From: Spirodela intermedia | Taxonomy: Eukaryota > Streptophyta > Magnoliopsida > Alismatales > Araceae | Length of the DNA: 64,000 nt | Direction of reading: 5' to 3' | Assembly (NCBI GenBank): GCA_902729315.2 | Contig: LR746265.1 | Span: forward strand, 999,501-1,063,500 | Position numbers and translations under genes: made by a program | Part shown: positions 12,901 to 26,000 of the stretch, piece after piece | Layout of the letters: the number at the start of each line of letters is the position of its first letter | Position numbering within the stretch: position 1 is the stretch's first letter | The notes under the pieces: generated by a model | What the model saw: only the letters and a program-made list of their open reading frames with translations | Told to the model about the DNA's origin: nothing | The model's database searches: none

Positions 12901-14134
12901 TACTCAAAGGTTGAAGTGTATGGATTGCACATCCTCTATGCAACACTTTTGACCTGCTGGAATGAGCAGAAGGATCATTTATTTACAGCTAGTTTTTCAG
13001 TTGATAGGGTTTTCTGTTTTGTTTTTTTTTTCTTTCTGACAGAGTGCGAGAGTTAGTGAGATTGCTTCATTATAAAGAAGATTGTGATTCTATTACTCTG
13101 GGAATCCAGAATTCGTAGATGAGTTTAGACTTGGGGTAGGATGTTGCCATTTGGGGAGGGGTAGGTACCATCATCCACTTTCAAAGAGATCAAACCTAAC
13201 TACTCTTGCAAAGTGGTGCTGTCTGATTTGAAAAATGACTCAATGAGAACAACTTACAAACTAACACGTGGTAATCTGTCTCATTTCACAGAAAGTTCAG
13301 AAGCCAACTACAAATATCATTAAATATTTATAGAGAGTGACCCATTTTTTCCAAAAATGATCGCTACAGACAGGTGATACTGACACCGTCTATTCAATTA
13401 ACTATCAATCCAGGGGCATCTCCAATCCTCATCTCATCCTTGGTTATAAAAAAAGTATTTATTCACATTGAGAGTTATAGATGGCACTAAGTATGCATTT
13501 TCCAATATCAAATTGTTAACTCGGTCCTACTATATTTCCAGACGCTGGTTTCAGAGCATAAATCACCAACTGAACCATTTACCCCACCTATTGATCCGTA
13601 ACGTTTTGTTCCGCGTCTTTACTCTGTAAGCAGAACACACGTCATCCCCATGGCGACAAAACCAATGAGCTCTATGCACTGTGTGGCCAAATAAGAGGTG
13701 GCACGCGCCAAAGTACGATTGGTTGGTGACCTTTTTCCGACATGAATGCATAAATAAGGTAAAAAACCTCTGTTTACCTGTGATTGGGAATGGATTTGAT
13801 ACCATTGTCTCTTCTGATTTGCCATTGCCTCCAAATTCACGCTCGTTTTCATCTCTTGCTCCCGAGAACTGCCAGGGGTCCTCTTCCAAACCCGCTGCAT
13901 CTGCTTTCTAAATCTCTGGATGCTGTTACTGCGAAGCTGGGCAATTAACCTAAAACTGGTGACAGTAGAAGGGCGGGAGGGGGATAAATTGTGGTAATCA
14001 CTTTTCAGTGACGACGTTGCTTCTCCGCCTACTCTAGCCATGGCCTCGTCATAATCCGTCTCTGGCTCCGAAGGCTTTGTAGCTGGTGGCAATACCACCC
14101 GGTCACTAAGCAACTCTTCCGCTGTTTCCTCCAT
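968..14134 (-). CDS. DENN-domain protein (plant At5g35560-like), 3' end unresolved
   Basis: Probable Rab guanine-nucleotide exchange factor of the DENN/AEX-3 family, acting in membrane traffic (family knowledge). Seventeen coding exons were found: 13778-14134, 11238-11435, 10694-10777, 10425-10484, 10023-10067, 8446-8645, 7832-8323, 7548-7725, 7249-7443, 7062-7151, 4197-4259, 4012-4086, 2799-2849, 2556-2633, 2205-2339, 1136-1243 and 968-1033. They total 2475 nt, or 825 codons, with consistent phases and no stop. Residues 120-248 form the upstream DENN part (SLFEHFFIVGL, EPQVLFKYPPGR, FCFPGG). Residues 249-315 start the core (LYGVCLHVKEIVQ, RCYCLLTRVPFFELHYEML). Exon 7 (about 315-478) is a Ser/Glu-rich insertion. 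The core resumes with LFAGALLEKQIVV, PMIRPFEWQSLLLP and DFLDAPVPYI. The downstream part has LAKRHPVY and LLLKESFIDSFP. The ATG at 14134 opens a low-complexity N-terminus. The 2.8-kb intron 4260-7061 contains a copia fragment. The final exon, expected to be about 20-30 residues, was not recognised. Confidence 0.88.
5105..6080 (+). mobile_element. Rearranged Ty1/copia fragment: LTR end, primer-binding site, partial gag
   Basis: This lies inside the longest intron of the DENN gene, on the opposite strand. An LTR-like stretch (about 5105-5288) precedes a primer-binding site. At about 5660-6040 a frameshifted gag with stop codons can be read: ISHLTGTGPKPGDPR, then DIWDAIQQTYSKARDAAQ and AAKQGN, which are typical of plant copia gag. 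After AAKQGN the sequence becomes an inverted copy of LTR material (6032-6080 against about 5145-5185). There is no pol, and no full second LTR was seen. The outer limits are approximate. Confidence 0.8.
5290..5302 (+). other. Primer-binding site of copia fragment (tRNA-Met type)
   Basis: TGATATCAGAGCC differs at one base from the usual plant initiator-Met primer-binding site TGGTATCAGAGCC. It lies immediately after the presumed LTR end. Confidence 0.75.
6559..6582. repeat. Perfect 10-bp inverted repeat with 4-nt loop
   Basis: CGTGTCCTAT and its exact reverse complement flank AATA, within the DENN intron. It could be a hairpin or the trace of a small transposon. No wider structure was recognised. 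Confidence 0.6.
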
Positions 14135-14898
14135 CCAGAGCCCTTCAAAAGTTACAAGAGACTCCGCGCTTCATCAGAATCCAAGTCTGACAAGCACCCA
14201 ACGCCGGAAAACTTCCGCCGATCTTGGTCCACTTGGGAAAACCGTTACATGTTCTGAAAGCGCAAAAGGATACGACTGAGTCGAAGAAGAAAGCGCCCGA
14301 ACAACCATAGATTATTTGTTGTCTGAAAAGAACGTACAGAAAGACCAAACCCCTCCCGCGGGATAGAAGGCGATGGAAAGGGGACTTCCCCACCTACACG
14401 GGCAGAAGAAATAAAACAGGGCAGAACGACACGGACCACGAACGGAAAATATGGGTTGCCTCAATTTATTTACAACGTCAAAACTCGTTGACAGATAATT
14501 TACAGAGGAAGACAGTATGGCGCATCCCTGTTGTCGGTTGTCTTGGATGGCGTTGGGTGAAAATGGTCATACAGAGAGGACGGGGAGCGACCTTGAAGAA
14601 GAGAGGCCTACCTATTATTGGCGATCGAGGAGTGAGAGAGGACAAATTACTCCTGGACCAAATCGTCGACAGCGAAGAATCTGGGAGTAAGCTTGGACTA
14701 CTTACGCGGACATTTGTAAGAAAGACGGAGATGCTGATGGTGATGGCGGCGGTAGAATTGTTAGCCTTCACGCGTCCCTCCCCCGCGTAATGGCGTGTGA
14801 ATAGATTAAATGCAAAGGGAGGAAAAGAAGACGGTGGGGTGGCGCGATCACAGAACTCCCTGAGAGTCGGGGACGAGGAAGAAAACGATGGACACAGC

Positions 14899-14930
<32 letters not shown>

Positions 14931-14931
14931 A
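14899..14931. repeat. (GA)n microsatellite upstream of DENN gene
   Basis: An almost pure GA run with one C interruption. It reads CT-rich on the strand of the DENN transcript and may be part of its leader or promoter. Confidence 0.85.
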
Positions 14932-16199
14932 CCAGAGCAGAGCAGCAGAGAGCGGAGGGAAGAGGCCCCCGTACGAAAACTCCTCAAGGAGGGCATCCCT
15001 CCGATGAAAGCTGCCTCCGGAGAACATTAAAATATCTTCCACCAAATACTAAAATATTCGATTTTGATTGAATATTTCATCCTCGAATGATGAAAAAACA
15101 AAAATTCTCCGTCCATCTTATTTATAAATGCCACGATTCTAATTTCTGGCTTTAGGATTTTTACTTTTCTTCGAGCCCTTAATTCACTCTTATTTAAAAT
15201 GTGCGACTTTAAAACCTTTAATTCTATGTCCCTCATTTAGCATGTTCACTTGGGCCTAAGTTAATAATCATATAATAATCAAATTAACAACCTTACTGAA
15301 GTCAATGGTGTCATTATTAAAAAAAAGTCAGGGTCATATTCATTATGAGTTAGTTATTTTTGGGGACCAAAAACTAAAAATCACGTGCTGGTTAGGCGTG
15401 TGGACCCCGCCCTATTGCCCCCTAGAGATTGGGCCACGTCACCTGAACGGACATTGACCGTCTGATGAGAAATTCTCAACGCCTAGCCCCTCGATTTTGA
15501 CGGTCTGATCTGAGAGCCCTTTTTCTGATCTACTGATTAGATTTCCCAAGTTTCTGAAAGTCAGTGGCCTCCGTCGCGTCAACGGACTGCGGAAAAGGTC
15601 GCCTTCCTGTCTGAACCATCGGTCGTACGTCCGTCTGACCCGACAGCTGCGCCGGTCGTAAAACTCCTCGTAAAGTTTAATTATAACATTTATACCTTGT
15701 CTGTTCAGGTCAAATCTCATGTCAAAGAGAGTGCCAGAGTTTTCGGAAGGCTAAGCAAAGAGGGCAGTTATACAATTAAATACCTTTTTACGCTGGCATT
15801 GTTCTACCAAAGTCACAGAACGGCCGTTAATGGCCGTCACCGCCCGTACCCACTGCGGACCGTCGATTCGCTGGAAAGCAATAAAGATGGACCACGAATC
15901 ACCGAAAGCCGTCCATTCCCAGCTGGGCGATCCGCGTGGCCGACGACCGCCTCCTGGTGACAGCGCCGGAGCAACGTGGGAGGGCATAACGACCGCAATA
16001 AAACATTCTATGAAAATTTTATTTATACCCCAAATATTAACATTATCATGAGAAAAGTTGGAGTACCGATTAATTCGTAAAGATTTAGTCTCCCTAGGGA
16101 GAGGTCATTAATTTTATAAATCGTAGGGAATAAAATTTAAATTATGTAAAGTAGTTGGAATCCGCACGTGCCCGGGCAGCCGCACATTCGAGATGAGGC

Positions 16200-16241
16200 C
16201 CGCCGCCGCCGCCGCCGCCGCCGCTGCCGCTGCCGCAGCCA
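16200..16241. repeat. CCG/CTG trinucleotide repeat
   Basis: GCCGCC-type triplets that read as poly-alanine in one frame. They lie in intergenic DNA about 0.85 kb upstream of the myosin ATG, with no supporting gene context. Confidence 0.85.
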
Positions 16242-16530
16242 AAGAGGAAGCAGGGGCACATGAAAAATATAAAAAATATCGAGAGTTAATGTAAATTAAC
16301 GCATCTGCAGCAGTCTGGGGGAGGATCTCCACAGGCGTTTAGTTGTTCTAGCAAACGGTGCTGTGGGCACGCAACGTAATTCTGGGAACATATGGGGGCC
16401 TTTAGTTAGTAAGGTAGGGGTAGGAGACCAATTAAACGGGCGATTTTATTGAAAAGATCTGAATTAATCGCGCTCTAGCGAGGCGTCGTAAAGGTGGAAT
16501 GCTAACAGGGGCAAGCAAGGGGGAGGGGGA

Positions 16531-16546
16531 AGAGAGAGAGAGAGAG
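16531..16546. repeat. Short GA run in myosin upstream region
   Basis: An AG dinucleotide run at the start of a G-rich stretch (16500-16700) ahead of the myosin transcript. Confidence 0.75.
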
Positions 16547-17079
16547 GTGGGGGGCCAGGGTAGAAGGGGGGGAGGGGTGACATTTGGAGGAGGGGGAAGG
16601 GCAGATGGTGGCAGCCGTAGCAGCAGCTGGACGAGGCGAAAGGGGTTTTTGGCTGGGGGAGACGGGGGAGGCGGGGGAGGGGGTGTACGGCCGTTGAAGA
16701 GTTCTTCCCCCAGCTCTCTGTTCCTTCAAGCTCCCTTCCCCTAGCTCTCTTGTCGACTCTTGCAGCGCTGGGAATAAGGATAGGATTGCCGAGGACGCGC
16801 AGGCAGGCGGGAGGGGAAGGACGGAAGAGCGTTCAGGTGTAATCTTGGCCTTTCTTGGGGGAAGGAAGATCTCGGTGTTAGTTGAGAGGTGGACGGGCAA
16901 AGGGATTCGGAAGAACGCAGCGGGGAGGGGACTAGGAAAAGGAAAAGCCGAAGGAAGGAAATTGGGGGAAAGTGAATGCGGACTAAAGGCGGGATCTAGG
17001 CGGGTTGCCGTCGCTGTTATTCTGGAAGGGAAGCGGATCGAGAAACTTCTCGTGGGGGTGACCCGATCGAGCTTCCGAT

Positions 17080-20000
17080 ATGGTATGCTACGTCTCAAAT
17101 TTCTGTTATGCTTGAAGTGCTTATGATGGTTTTTTCATGTATTGTTCGGCAGCATGTCTTCTGTGCTAATTTGATGATTTATGGTCCTCAGCATGTCAGA
17201 CCGTAGTCTTAAACCTTAATTTGATATTATCAAATCGTGAAATGAATGCCAAACTTTATCTATCCTTTTCCGGTAAACATGCCTGTGAAACGTTGACTAG
17301 TTATTTTGTTTCTCGGTGTATCTTATTCGTAGACTTCTCAAGCTCAAGGCATTTACTTTTATAGTTAGAGACTTGAAAGGGAGTTTCGTCTTGTTTCCTT
17401 GACAATGACTTAATGGTTTCAATTTTCTCTTACATGGTTGCTCTGTTTCCAGTTACTTTAATAGTGCAAGGTCACAAAAGCCTTCACGCCATTCGAATGA
17501 AAGGTTCAGGTGGAGTCCAGCGTATGGATGTCTATAATTTACGAGATCTCAGAAAACCTATCCTCGCTTTGAGTGCATTAACTGCTTGAACTACTGTATG
17601 ATCTTGAAGATGACTGAAAAATCGTTTTGTCCTGAAAAACTTGCATTGTGGTGTTTTATGCTCTTCGATTTCAATTCTACAGTATTTTCCTATGTCATGC
17701 TATCTCTCTGATTACTATGCTGGAATTCATTGTCCAACAGGCAACCCCTGTCACTATAACTGTTGGATCACATGTCTGGGTGGAGGACTCAGATGAAGCC
17801 TGGATAGATGGAGAAGTATTGGTGGTTGCAGGTGATGAAGTTAAAATTAGCTGCACATCTGGAAAGACAGTGAGGACTCTTGATCTGGCTACCCTTACCT
17901 TGATGCATCTTTCATTAAGTTTATTGTCAGAAGTTAGGCTTTTGTCCATTAAGCAATGACATTTTCCTCTTGTCATGGATTTCATTTGTCATTGCATAGA
18001 TTTTCAAACTGTTCCTCGCATAATTTAATAGTCTTAGTTCTCTGGGTATATGAAACTTACCTTTAATTGATTGCTCTGATTTATTTTGTTTGATCAGTTT
18101 TATTGATTTAGTGGCCTCTGCCATTTTATTTCAGGTTAAAATTAATGTTGATTAATGTCTTTTTTCTAGGTCACGGCTCACACTTCTAAGGTCTATCCCA
18201 AAGATTCTGAAGCTTCACCGTGTGGGGTGGATGATATGACAAAATTGGCATATTTACATGAACCAGGGGTGTTGCAGAACTTGAAATCTAGATACGAGAT
18301 GAATGAAATTTATGTAAGACTTACAAGTGCTTTCTTTTGTGGGACGTGTTAGTCATATGCCGAATTATTTTTATGTGATAATATACTTTTCATTTCTGAA
18401 CTTGTACTTCCTGCTCAACTAAAATGTTGGGGCAGTGTATGAACTGCCTTTGCGGTATGCATACATTAATAATGTCTTATTTTCTAACCAGACGTATACT
18501 GGAGGAATATTGATTGCCGTGAACCCTTTTCGAAGACTTCCTCATCTATATGATAGCTACATGATGCAACAGTATAGAGGGGCAGCTTTTGGAGAGCTAA
18601 GTCCTCACCCTTTTGCTGTTGCTGATGCTGCCTATAGGTAAATTTTGTCCTTGATGTCACAATGAAGTTGTAAAACAACATTTTTATGTGTTTGTAGTAA
18701 AATATTTAGCTGATGTGTTCGTAGATTAATGATAAATGAGCAAAGAAGTCAATCCATACTAGTTAGTGGTGAAAGCGGAGCAGGTAAAACAGAAAGCACC
18801 AAATTGCTTATGCGCTATCTTGCTTACATGGGGGGGAGATCTGGAGGAGAAGGCCGTACTGTGGAGCAACAAGTACTGGAGGTCAGGTTTTTTCTTCCTC
18901 TTCTTTCATATCATAAGTCATGGACAAAAGATTTGATGGTATCTCATGAATAGTCGAAAATCATTCAATGATGTCAGAAGTTCCAGACCTGTGTCCTAAA
19001 TTTTATAGGTTTTATAATTGCATATTGTTGCGATTCTAATAAGTTATTTTAAACAGTCCAATCCGGTTCTTGAAGCGTTTGGCAATGCAAAGACTGTGAG
19101 AAATAACAATTCAAGGTGAGGACTTCGCCGTTATAGCGTCCAAATTTTATGCCATAGCTTATTAGCCAAGTTTTTTTCTTTTTTGTTCGTAAGTACTAAT
19201 GATGGATAACATATCTACACAGTCGTTTTGGTAAGTTTGTCGAGATCCAGTTTGATCAGAATTGGAAGATTTCTGGAGCAGCTGTCAGGACATATCTTCT
19301 TGAGAGGTCTCGTGTTTGTCAAGTATCTGATCCTGAGAGAAACTACCACTGCTTTTACATGCTATGTGCCGCACCACCTGAGGTATATATTACATTCCTC
19401 ATTGTGGAAATCATCCTTTGATCCTTCCATTTTCTCGCTTTTCAGAGAACTTTATGGTAACCTTTTACTTCAATCTTGCTTATTGAAAGGCGAAAAAAAA
19501 TCTTTTTACCATTGCCTATTTGATCAAGCTTTATTATAGTGTTTCATTTACCAGTATAACGACTTGGGTGGAATGCAGATTGTAACAGTCATGCACATCT
19601 ATAAATACCATAGAAAACTAAGTATTTGGTATGTTGCTCCAATATCAGAATTTTTGGTACGGTCACGCATGTCATAATAAATTGAGACCGATCAAATGAT
19701 TGACAGTGGGTCACGCATCTCAAGTTTTTCTATCATGGATTGTGTGCTTCTGAGGTGGGAACTTTAGGATCGTGCCGTTTTTTGCATAGGCAATCCAAAT
19801 AAAGATTTTATTTCATTTCACCTTGGACAGTTTCATCATAAAGTCTGGTGTGGGGGGGGGGGGGGGGGGGGGCAGGCAGTTCTGAGCGAGGGTTCTCAAC
19901 TGACCATATTTGTCTTTATGGACAGATCCCGATTGATAAGAGGTGCATATTTGTCTTCTTTCATGTGTCTTTTCCATCTTTGGTTCTGTATTTATGATTC

Positions 20001-23000
20001 TGCATCTTTGGGATAGAGGTGTAATGGCTCTGTGTTTATGCTACTCGGTGTGCCATTCTAATACGGTAGAGTCGATGGGTGTTTTACTGAGTTCCCAACA
20101 ACCGGGACTCACTAAGGTACAGTCGCTTGTGGATCCTTCACCTTGAAGGTTTCCTTTGATCTTTTCATGTATTGTTATTTTGTGTTGGTCACTTTGCAAC
20201 CATTCAAGGGATTTCCAGTGTTGTTTATATTCATGTTTAGTTTGGTCAGAGGCTCTTCCGAGGGATATTGTACAAGAGGGCTATATCTTTGTGCATCATG
20301 ATGTTTCTACTTTCCTCAGTAAACTGTACAAACTCCAAAATATTGCCTTATTAATCAGGCTCTCCTTTGCCTTATTATTGATTTTTTCTCACCTGTAACT
20401 TTAGTGTTATTAATATGGGAGTTTCTAATGGTGTTGATGCTATCAGGATGTTGCTAGATACAAGCTGGGGAATCCTAGATCTTTTCATTACCTTAACCAG
20501 TCCAACTGCTTTGATCTGGATGGGGTTGATGATTCCAAGGAATACCTCGAAACTAGGAGGGCTATGGAAATAGTTGGAATCGATTCTGATGAACAAGTAC
20601 TAGCTTTAACCATTATCCCTGTTTTCATATGTTCTACGAGGCAAATGTTTTTCATTTTTATGACCCTAGCTCTCTTCCTGAGTTCCTTATTTCTTTTTAA
20701 AATAATGTCTCCACTTCAGGATGCTATTTTTCGTGTTGTGGCTGCTGTTCTTCACTTGGGTAATATCGAATTTTCGAAAGGAAAAGATATTGATTCATCT
20801 GTGCCAAAAGATGAGAAGTCTTTGTTCCACCTGAAAACTGCTGCAGAACTGTTAATGTGAGAATCGCCATTTATCAACTATAGAGTTGTGACATAAAAGG
20901 TATCAAGAATATTGACTGGATTGTTGTGTGCAATTTGGGTAGGTGTGATGCAAAAGCACTTGAGGATTCTTTATGCAAACGCGTTATTGTTACTCGTGAT
21001 GAAACTATAACCAAAAATCTTGATCCGGAGTCAGCTACCCTCAGTAGAGATGCCTTGGCAAAAATTGTTTATTCACGGTTATTCGATTGGTCAGTATTTT
21101 TCTTGGCCTTTTGCTACGATCCTGCACTTTTTTTGTTATTTTAAGAACTTTCTGTGAAGGTAATTGGTCTTCAACTCCTCGCATCATTATTGCAGGCTCG
21201 TTAATAAGATCAATAATTCCATTGGACAAGATCACGAATCAAAGTTTTTGATTGGGGTTCTCGATATCTATGGGTTTGAAAGTTTCAAGACAAACAGGTG
21301 CTTAACCGGTATGCTTTTTGTAGTTATCTTTTAGCAGATGCTTATCAACCTCTGCAAAAAAAGTAAGCATCATTTAAAAGATGTCAAGTTGATGTAACAA
21401 TCTTTCTAAATTGCATAATGCAAAAAATTCTTGCAAAAATTTCATTATTTTTCTGGGTTCTTATGCTTTCTAGCGGAGAGAGAAACTTGGAAGCAACGTT
21501 TTGTAAATTTACACTTATGAGGAAACATTGTTGTAAAGAATGCTGTTTCAATTCTTCTGAGTTATTGTGATGGCATAGCACTACAAATGAACGATACAAC
21601 ATATAGTGTCATCAATGCTTATTTTTCATGAAGGCTTGGTTTAGACAATGGAGGTGAGGTTTACATGAAATCTCCAAAATATCAAATTATAATTTTGGCT
21701 TTCAACCCATGTGAAGTTTATGTGATAAAGGTTTTGCTTTATACTGGTTCTAGCACTTCAAGTGTAGCTTTCAGCTAGGAGGGTTCTTTGTTGGTCAAAT
21801 GTTAGACAATTATGAATATTTTCCTGTGCGCCTTAATTGGTTGAATATTAGACAATATTGAATGTTTTGCTTTCCAAAAAATATCACCTTAATGTGGTAG
21901 GAATGCAAAACATCTAGATTTAGATATTTGCTTCCAGTGGCATGGATGTTAGCGTGGCCACGAATGTCAAAGAAATCTCTTTTGTGTCCTCATATCCCTG
22001 GGCTGAACCACCTGATGGAACCTGGGTAATGAGAATGATAGTGCAGTCTATTTGGTGTTGACGTATGCATCTCTTATGTTTTGTTTGATTATATTTCATC
22101 ATTCCTGAAGATATACTATATTTTTGTTGTTATTGTGCAACTTTTTTTGCAATTTCTGGTGAATGAATTTTGATTGATGACTCATCTTTCAGTTTTGAAC
22201 AATTCTGTATCAACTTGACAAATGAGAAACTGCAGCAACATTTTAATCAGGTACACTTCATAAATTATGTCGTTATATTTCATATTATCTAGTAAGAAAT
22301 GGCTCATTTTTTTTCTCTTGTAACAGCATGTCTTTAAAATGGAGCAAGAGGAGTATACAAAGGAAGAAATTGACTGGAGTTATATCGATTTCATTGACAA
22401 TCAAGACGTTCTCGACCTCATAGAAAAGGTTTGTGGTTTCAATTTGCTATGCCTTCCTTTGGAGAATATGTCATAAAAGCTCTTTTCATTATTAGATCGA
22501 ATGGCAAACTCGATTTTAGTGTATCAATGGAGAAAATGCTGAGAAAATGACAAGTATCCTTTCAGTACTTTGGAGGGATAGTAGAATAGTTTATTCCGTC
22601 TTGTTTTTTCATTCATTGTTTCCACCCAACTCCATTTCAAGCCTGCTTTTAGTGATTGTTCAGTATGAGCGTAGAAAATGCCGGGAAAATGGCAAAGAAT
22701 GAATGCTTTCTTTTGCTTTTGATGAGTGTTCACAAGGTCTTGTTCTTCTAAGATCCTTTCATCTTTTTCTCTTACCTAAATGAGATTTCGTGTTCACTAG
22801 CCATCGGAATTTTCTTAATTATGTAAAGTTTATCTAAAAAAGATTTTCTTACGTTTGATCTAGATTCTGAACTGCACCAAAAACCTTCAGTAAAATCTTA
22901 GTGTTACACTTAGGTGCAACTGAACTATTATGTTGCTTAGAAAAGACCTTATATTCTCAGGAATTTGGTAGTGTTCCCTTTTAAGAAAACGAAACCCGTT

Positions 23001-26000
23001 GACAACATGAATATATCAAAACTGTATATTCTTTGTTACGGATTATAAATTAGGCAGTCCAGACTACGACATCTTTTCTGTTATGATGAATAGTTCATCT
23101 TGAAATTGAGAATATGCCCCCTCTGTAGAGACTATTTTTATAAAACTAGATTATTTATCTTGAGTTATTATTATTTCATCTAATGCCTTTGTTACAGTTG
23201 CTTTGTCTTCCGCGGGAAGTAGTTTTTGTGATCTGATGTTAACTGTCAAATCTTTTGTGACCTGGCTGTCTGGACTTTACCTTGGCCCTACAATGGATTA
23301 GTCATTTTCTTGCATGTGTTCTTTTCCATTTTTGAATGTAGAACCTTGTGGACAAATTGGTTTTTGATTTAAAACAAACTCACTGCTTTAGGTTTTCTCT
23401 TTTTTGATCTTCCACTATTCAACTTTCAGAAACCTGGCGGGATAATTTCTCTACTCGATGAAGCTTGGTATGTATCAGATTTACATATGCTTATTATTTA
23501 ACGGAATTGGATGATCTTTTTATCATAATTTCTCTTTTTCTGTAGTATGCTGCCGAGGACAACTCACGAAACTTTTGCCCAAAAATTATACCAAGCTTTT
23601 AAAAACCACCCACGTTTCAGCAAACCAAAATTGTCTCCCTCTGACTTCACAATTTGTCATTATGCTGGAGATGTAAGTACCATTTGTTCAAAAGTAGTAA
23701 AGTACTGGTCCATTATATGCTGCTATTTTGATTTGCATCCTCTCCCTAATAACTGCTATTTGTCTGGTCAGGTCACTTACCAAACACAGTATTTCTTAGA
23801 TAAAAACAAGGATTATGTTATTGCTGAACATCAGGCACTTTTGGGTGCGTCTCGCTGTGATTTTGTTGCGGCATTGTTCCCACCTCTGTCAGATGATTCA
23901 TCCAAATCTTCAAAATTTTCGTCGATAGGCTCAAGATTTAAGGTGTGCTAATTTTTCTTAAACATTCAGATTGATGTGTTGGAAATCTGGCATGTGGCAT
24001 ACTGTTACATCTTTTCTGATGAATGTACAGCAACAACTTCAAGCTTTGATGGAGACCCTGAGTGTCACAGAACCACATTACATCCGTTGTGTGAAGCCTA
24101 ATAATGTTCTTAAGCCAGCAATTTTCGAAAACAAGAATGTTCTTCAACAGCTTCGCTGTGGGGTAGGTTCCTTCCGTCTCCTTTGGTGTTTTCGATTTCT
24201 GTTTTCTTCTTGGATCCTCAGCTAGTGATTTAAGTGTTGCTTTGCAGGGAGTAATGGAAGCAATTCGGATTAGTTGTGCTGGATATCCAACAAGGCGAAC
24301 ATTTGATGAATTTATTGATCGTTTTGGTCTTCTGGCACCAGAGGTTCTGTATAGCAGGTGGTTTCTAATCTAGTTCGTTCATGTTTCCTTTAAATGTGAT
24401 CTGCATAATATCTTAATCTCCATTTACTCAGAAGTGTCTAATTTTCAATGTTTTAACATTTCGGCTGTTCTTTCATGGCAGCTATGACGAGGTAACTGCC
24501 TCCAAGGTAGTTCTAGAGAAGGTGAATCTCGAAGGGTATCAGGTAATTTGGTTAGTTGTTTTTTTTTCATGTGCCAATCAATTGAAATGAAAACCCTCTT
24601 TTTCTCGGGTTACAGAGATTTATTTTGAGTTAGGTTGAAATTAAGAGTTTGGATGTTATAATCTTTTGATAAATTGCTTTGCTGCTTAATTTTATGGATT
24701 AATTAATGTGTCACGAGATTTGCTTTTGATGGTGATATATTCTTGTATCCTTGTGAGCTGATGGATGAATAACACCGTCACAAGATTAACTTTTGAAGGT
24801 GATATGTTCTTATATGCTTGTGAGTTGAGGAATGAATAACAGTGTCAAAGGGTTAATATTGGAGCTTAATTTCTATTTACTTTAATGTGTAAGAACAAAG
24901 TAGACCTGTCCGAGATATACAACGTCTTTTTTTTGTAGGATATCTCGGATTAAGTGAATTTAGTTTAATAGTTCGTTTTTCTGTGAAAATAATTGTCAAA
25001 TTTGTATTAATTTTCCTTTGTACCCATATCGGTGTTGTTTTGGAAACATTGTCTAATATCTGTTATCTTATGGTTCAAAGTGCCAGTTCTAAAATTTCGA
25101 TGAAATTAGTAGTTTAATGCATCATACAGATGTACCCATACTATTTTATAAATTTTCTTGCGGTTGAAAAATATAAATGTTTGCATATCTTACATGCATG
25201 CTAGAAATTTAATACCTTGTGTGCTGGATCACTAATATTGTACCATCTATAGTGTTCGTTCTATTAAATACATGATGCACATCAAGATTAAGTTCACTGA
25301 ATGTCACACATTTGGATTTTATACATACAAAGTGAATTATCAAAATATACATCTGCAGAATGTCTGAATATTTCGATTCAAACTAACAGATAGGAAAAAC
25401 AAAAGTGTTTCTTCGGGCTGGGCAGATGGCTGAACTTGATGCTCAGAGAACTGAAGTTTTAGGGCGATCTGCTAGCATAATTCAAAGGAAAGTCCGTGCT
25501 TATTTGGCTCGTCGACGTTTCATTTCAGTTCAGAAATCAGCCATCTTTATTCAGGCTCTTTGCAGAGGTGATAAATTGAGTCAAATACACTCCCTTCATG
25601 TTGTAGTCTATTTCTTGTTTCTCTGTCATGCTGGTCGGCTGTTGTGTCAGTAAACATAAACCCTCTTGCTTATTGCAGGAGAACTTGCGCGTCGGTTTTA
25701 TGAAAGTGTACGTAGGCAAGCTGCTAGCCTGAGGATCCAGACATTCTTGCGCATGTGCATCGCAAGGAAAGCTTACAACCAATTGGTTTCTTCATCTATC
25801 ATTATTCAAACTGGCATGCGTGCAATGGTTGCTCGGAAGGAACTTCATTTCAGAAGACAAACTAGAGCTGCAATACTGATTCAGGTCTATTTGATTAGTG
25901 AGGATTCATTATTTTCGTAGATCAGCTTTATCTCCCATACCACTGCTTGTTTTGTACTCTTCACTGTTCCTACAAGTTAGACATCCTTAATATAATGATT

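Larger units (their letters stand above)
14135..17079. other. Divergent intergenic region between the DENN and myosin genes
   Basis: It holds the 5' leader and promoter of the DENN gene (leftwards) and of the myosin gene (rightwards). The parts next to each gene are GA/CT- and G-rich, as is common in plant leaders. The middle (15050-15400, 16000-16150) is AT-rich. CACGTG cores occur at 15382-15387 and 16165-16170, and CCACGTCA at 15432-15439. Long open frames here are low-complexity artefacts of GA or CCG repeats. No gene was recognised. Confidence 0.6.

Noticed and set aside
14478-15045. ORFs with SLSLSL or RERERE runs
   Set aside because: They are translations of the GA/CT microsatellite in the DENN upstream region.
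16502-17098. Minus-strand ORF of 198 codons upstream of myosin
   Set aside because: It is Pro/Ser-rich low complexity made by the complement of a G-rich leader, and it overlaps the myosin first exon on the other strand.
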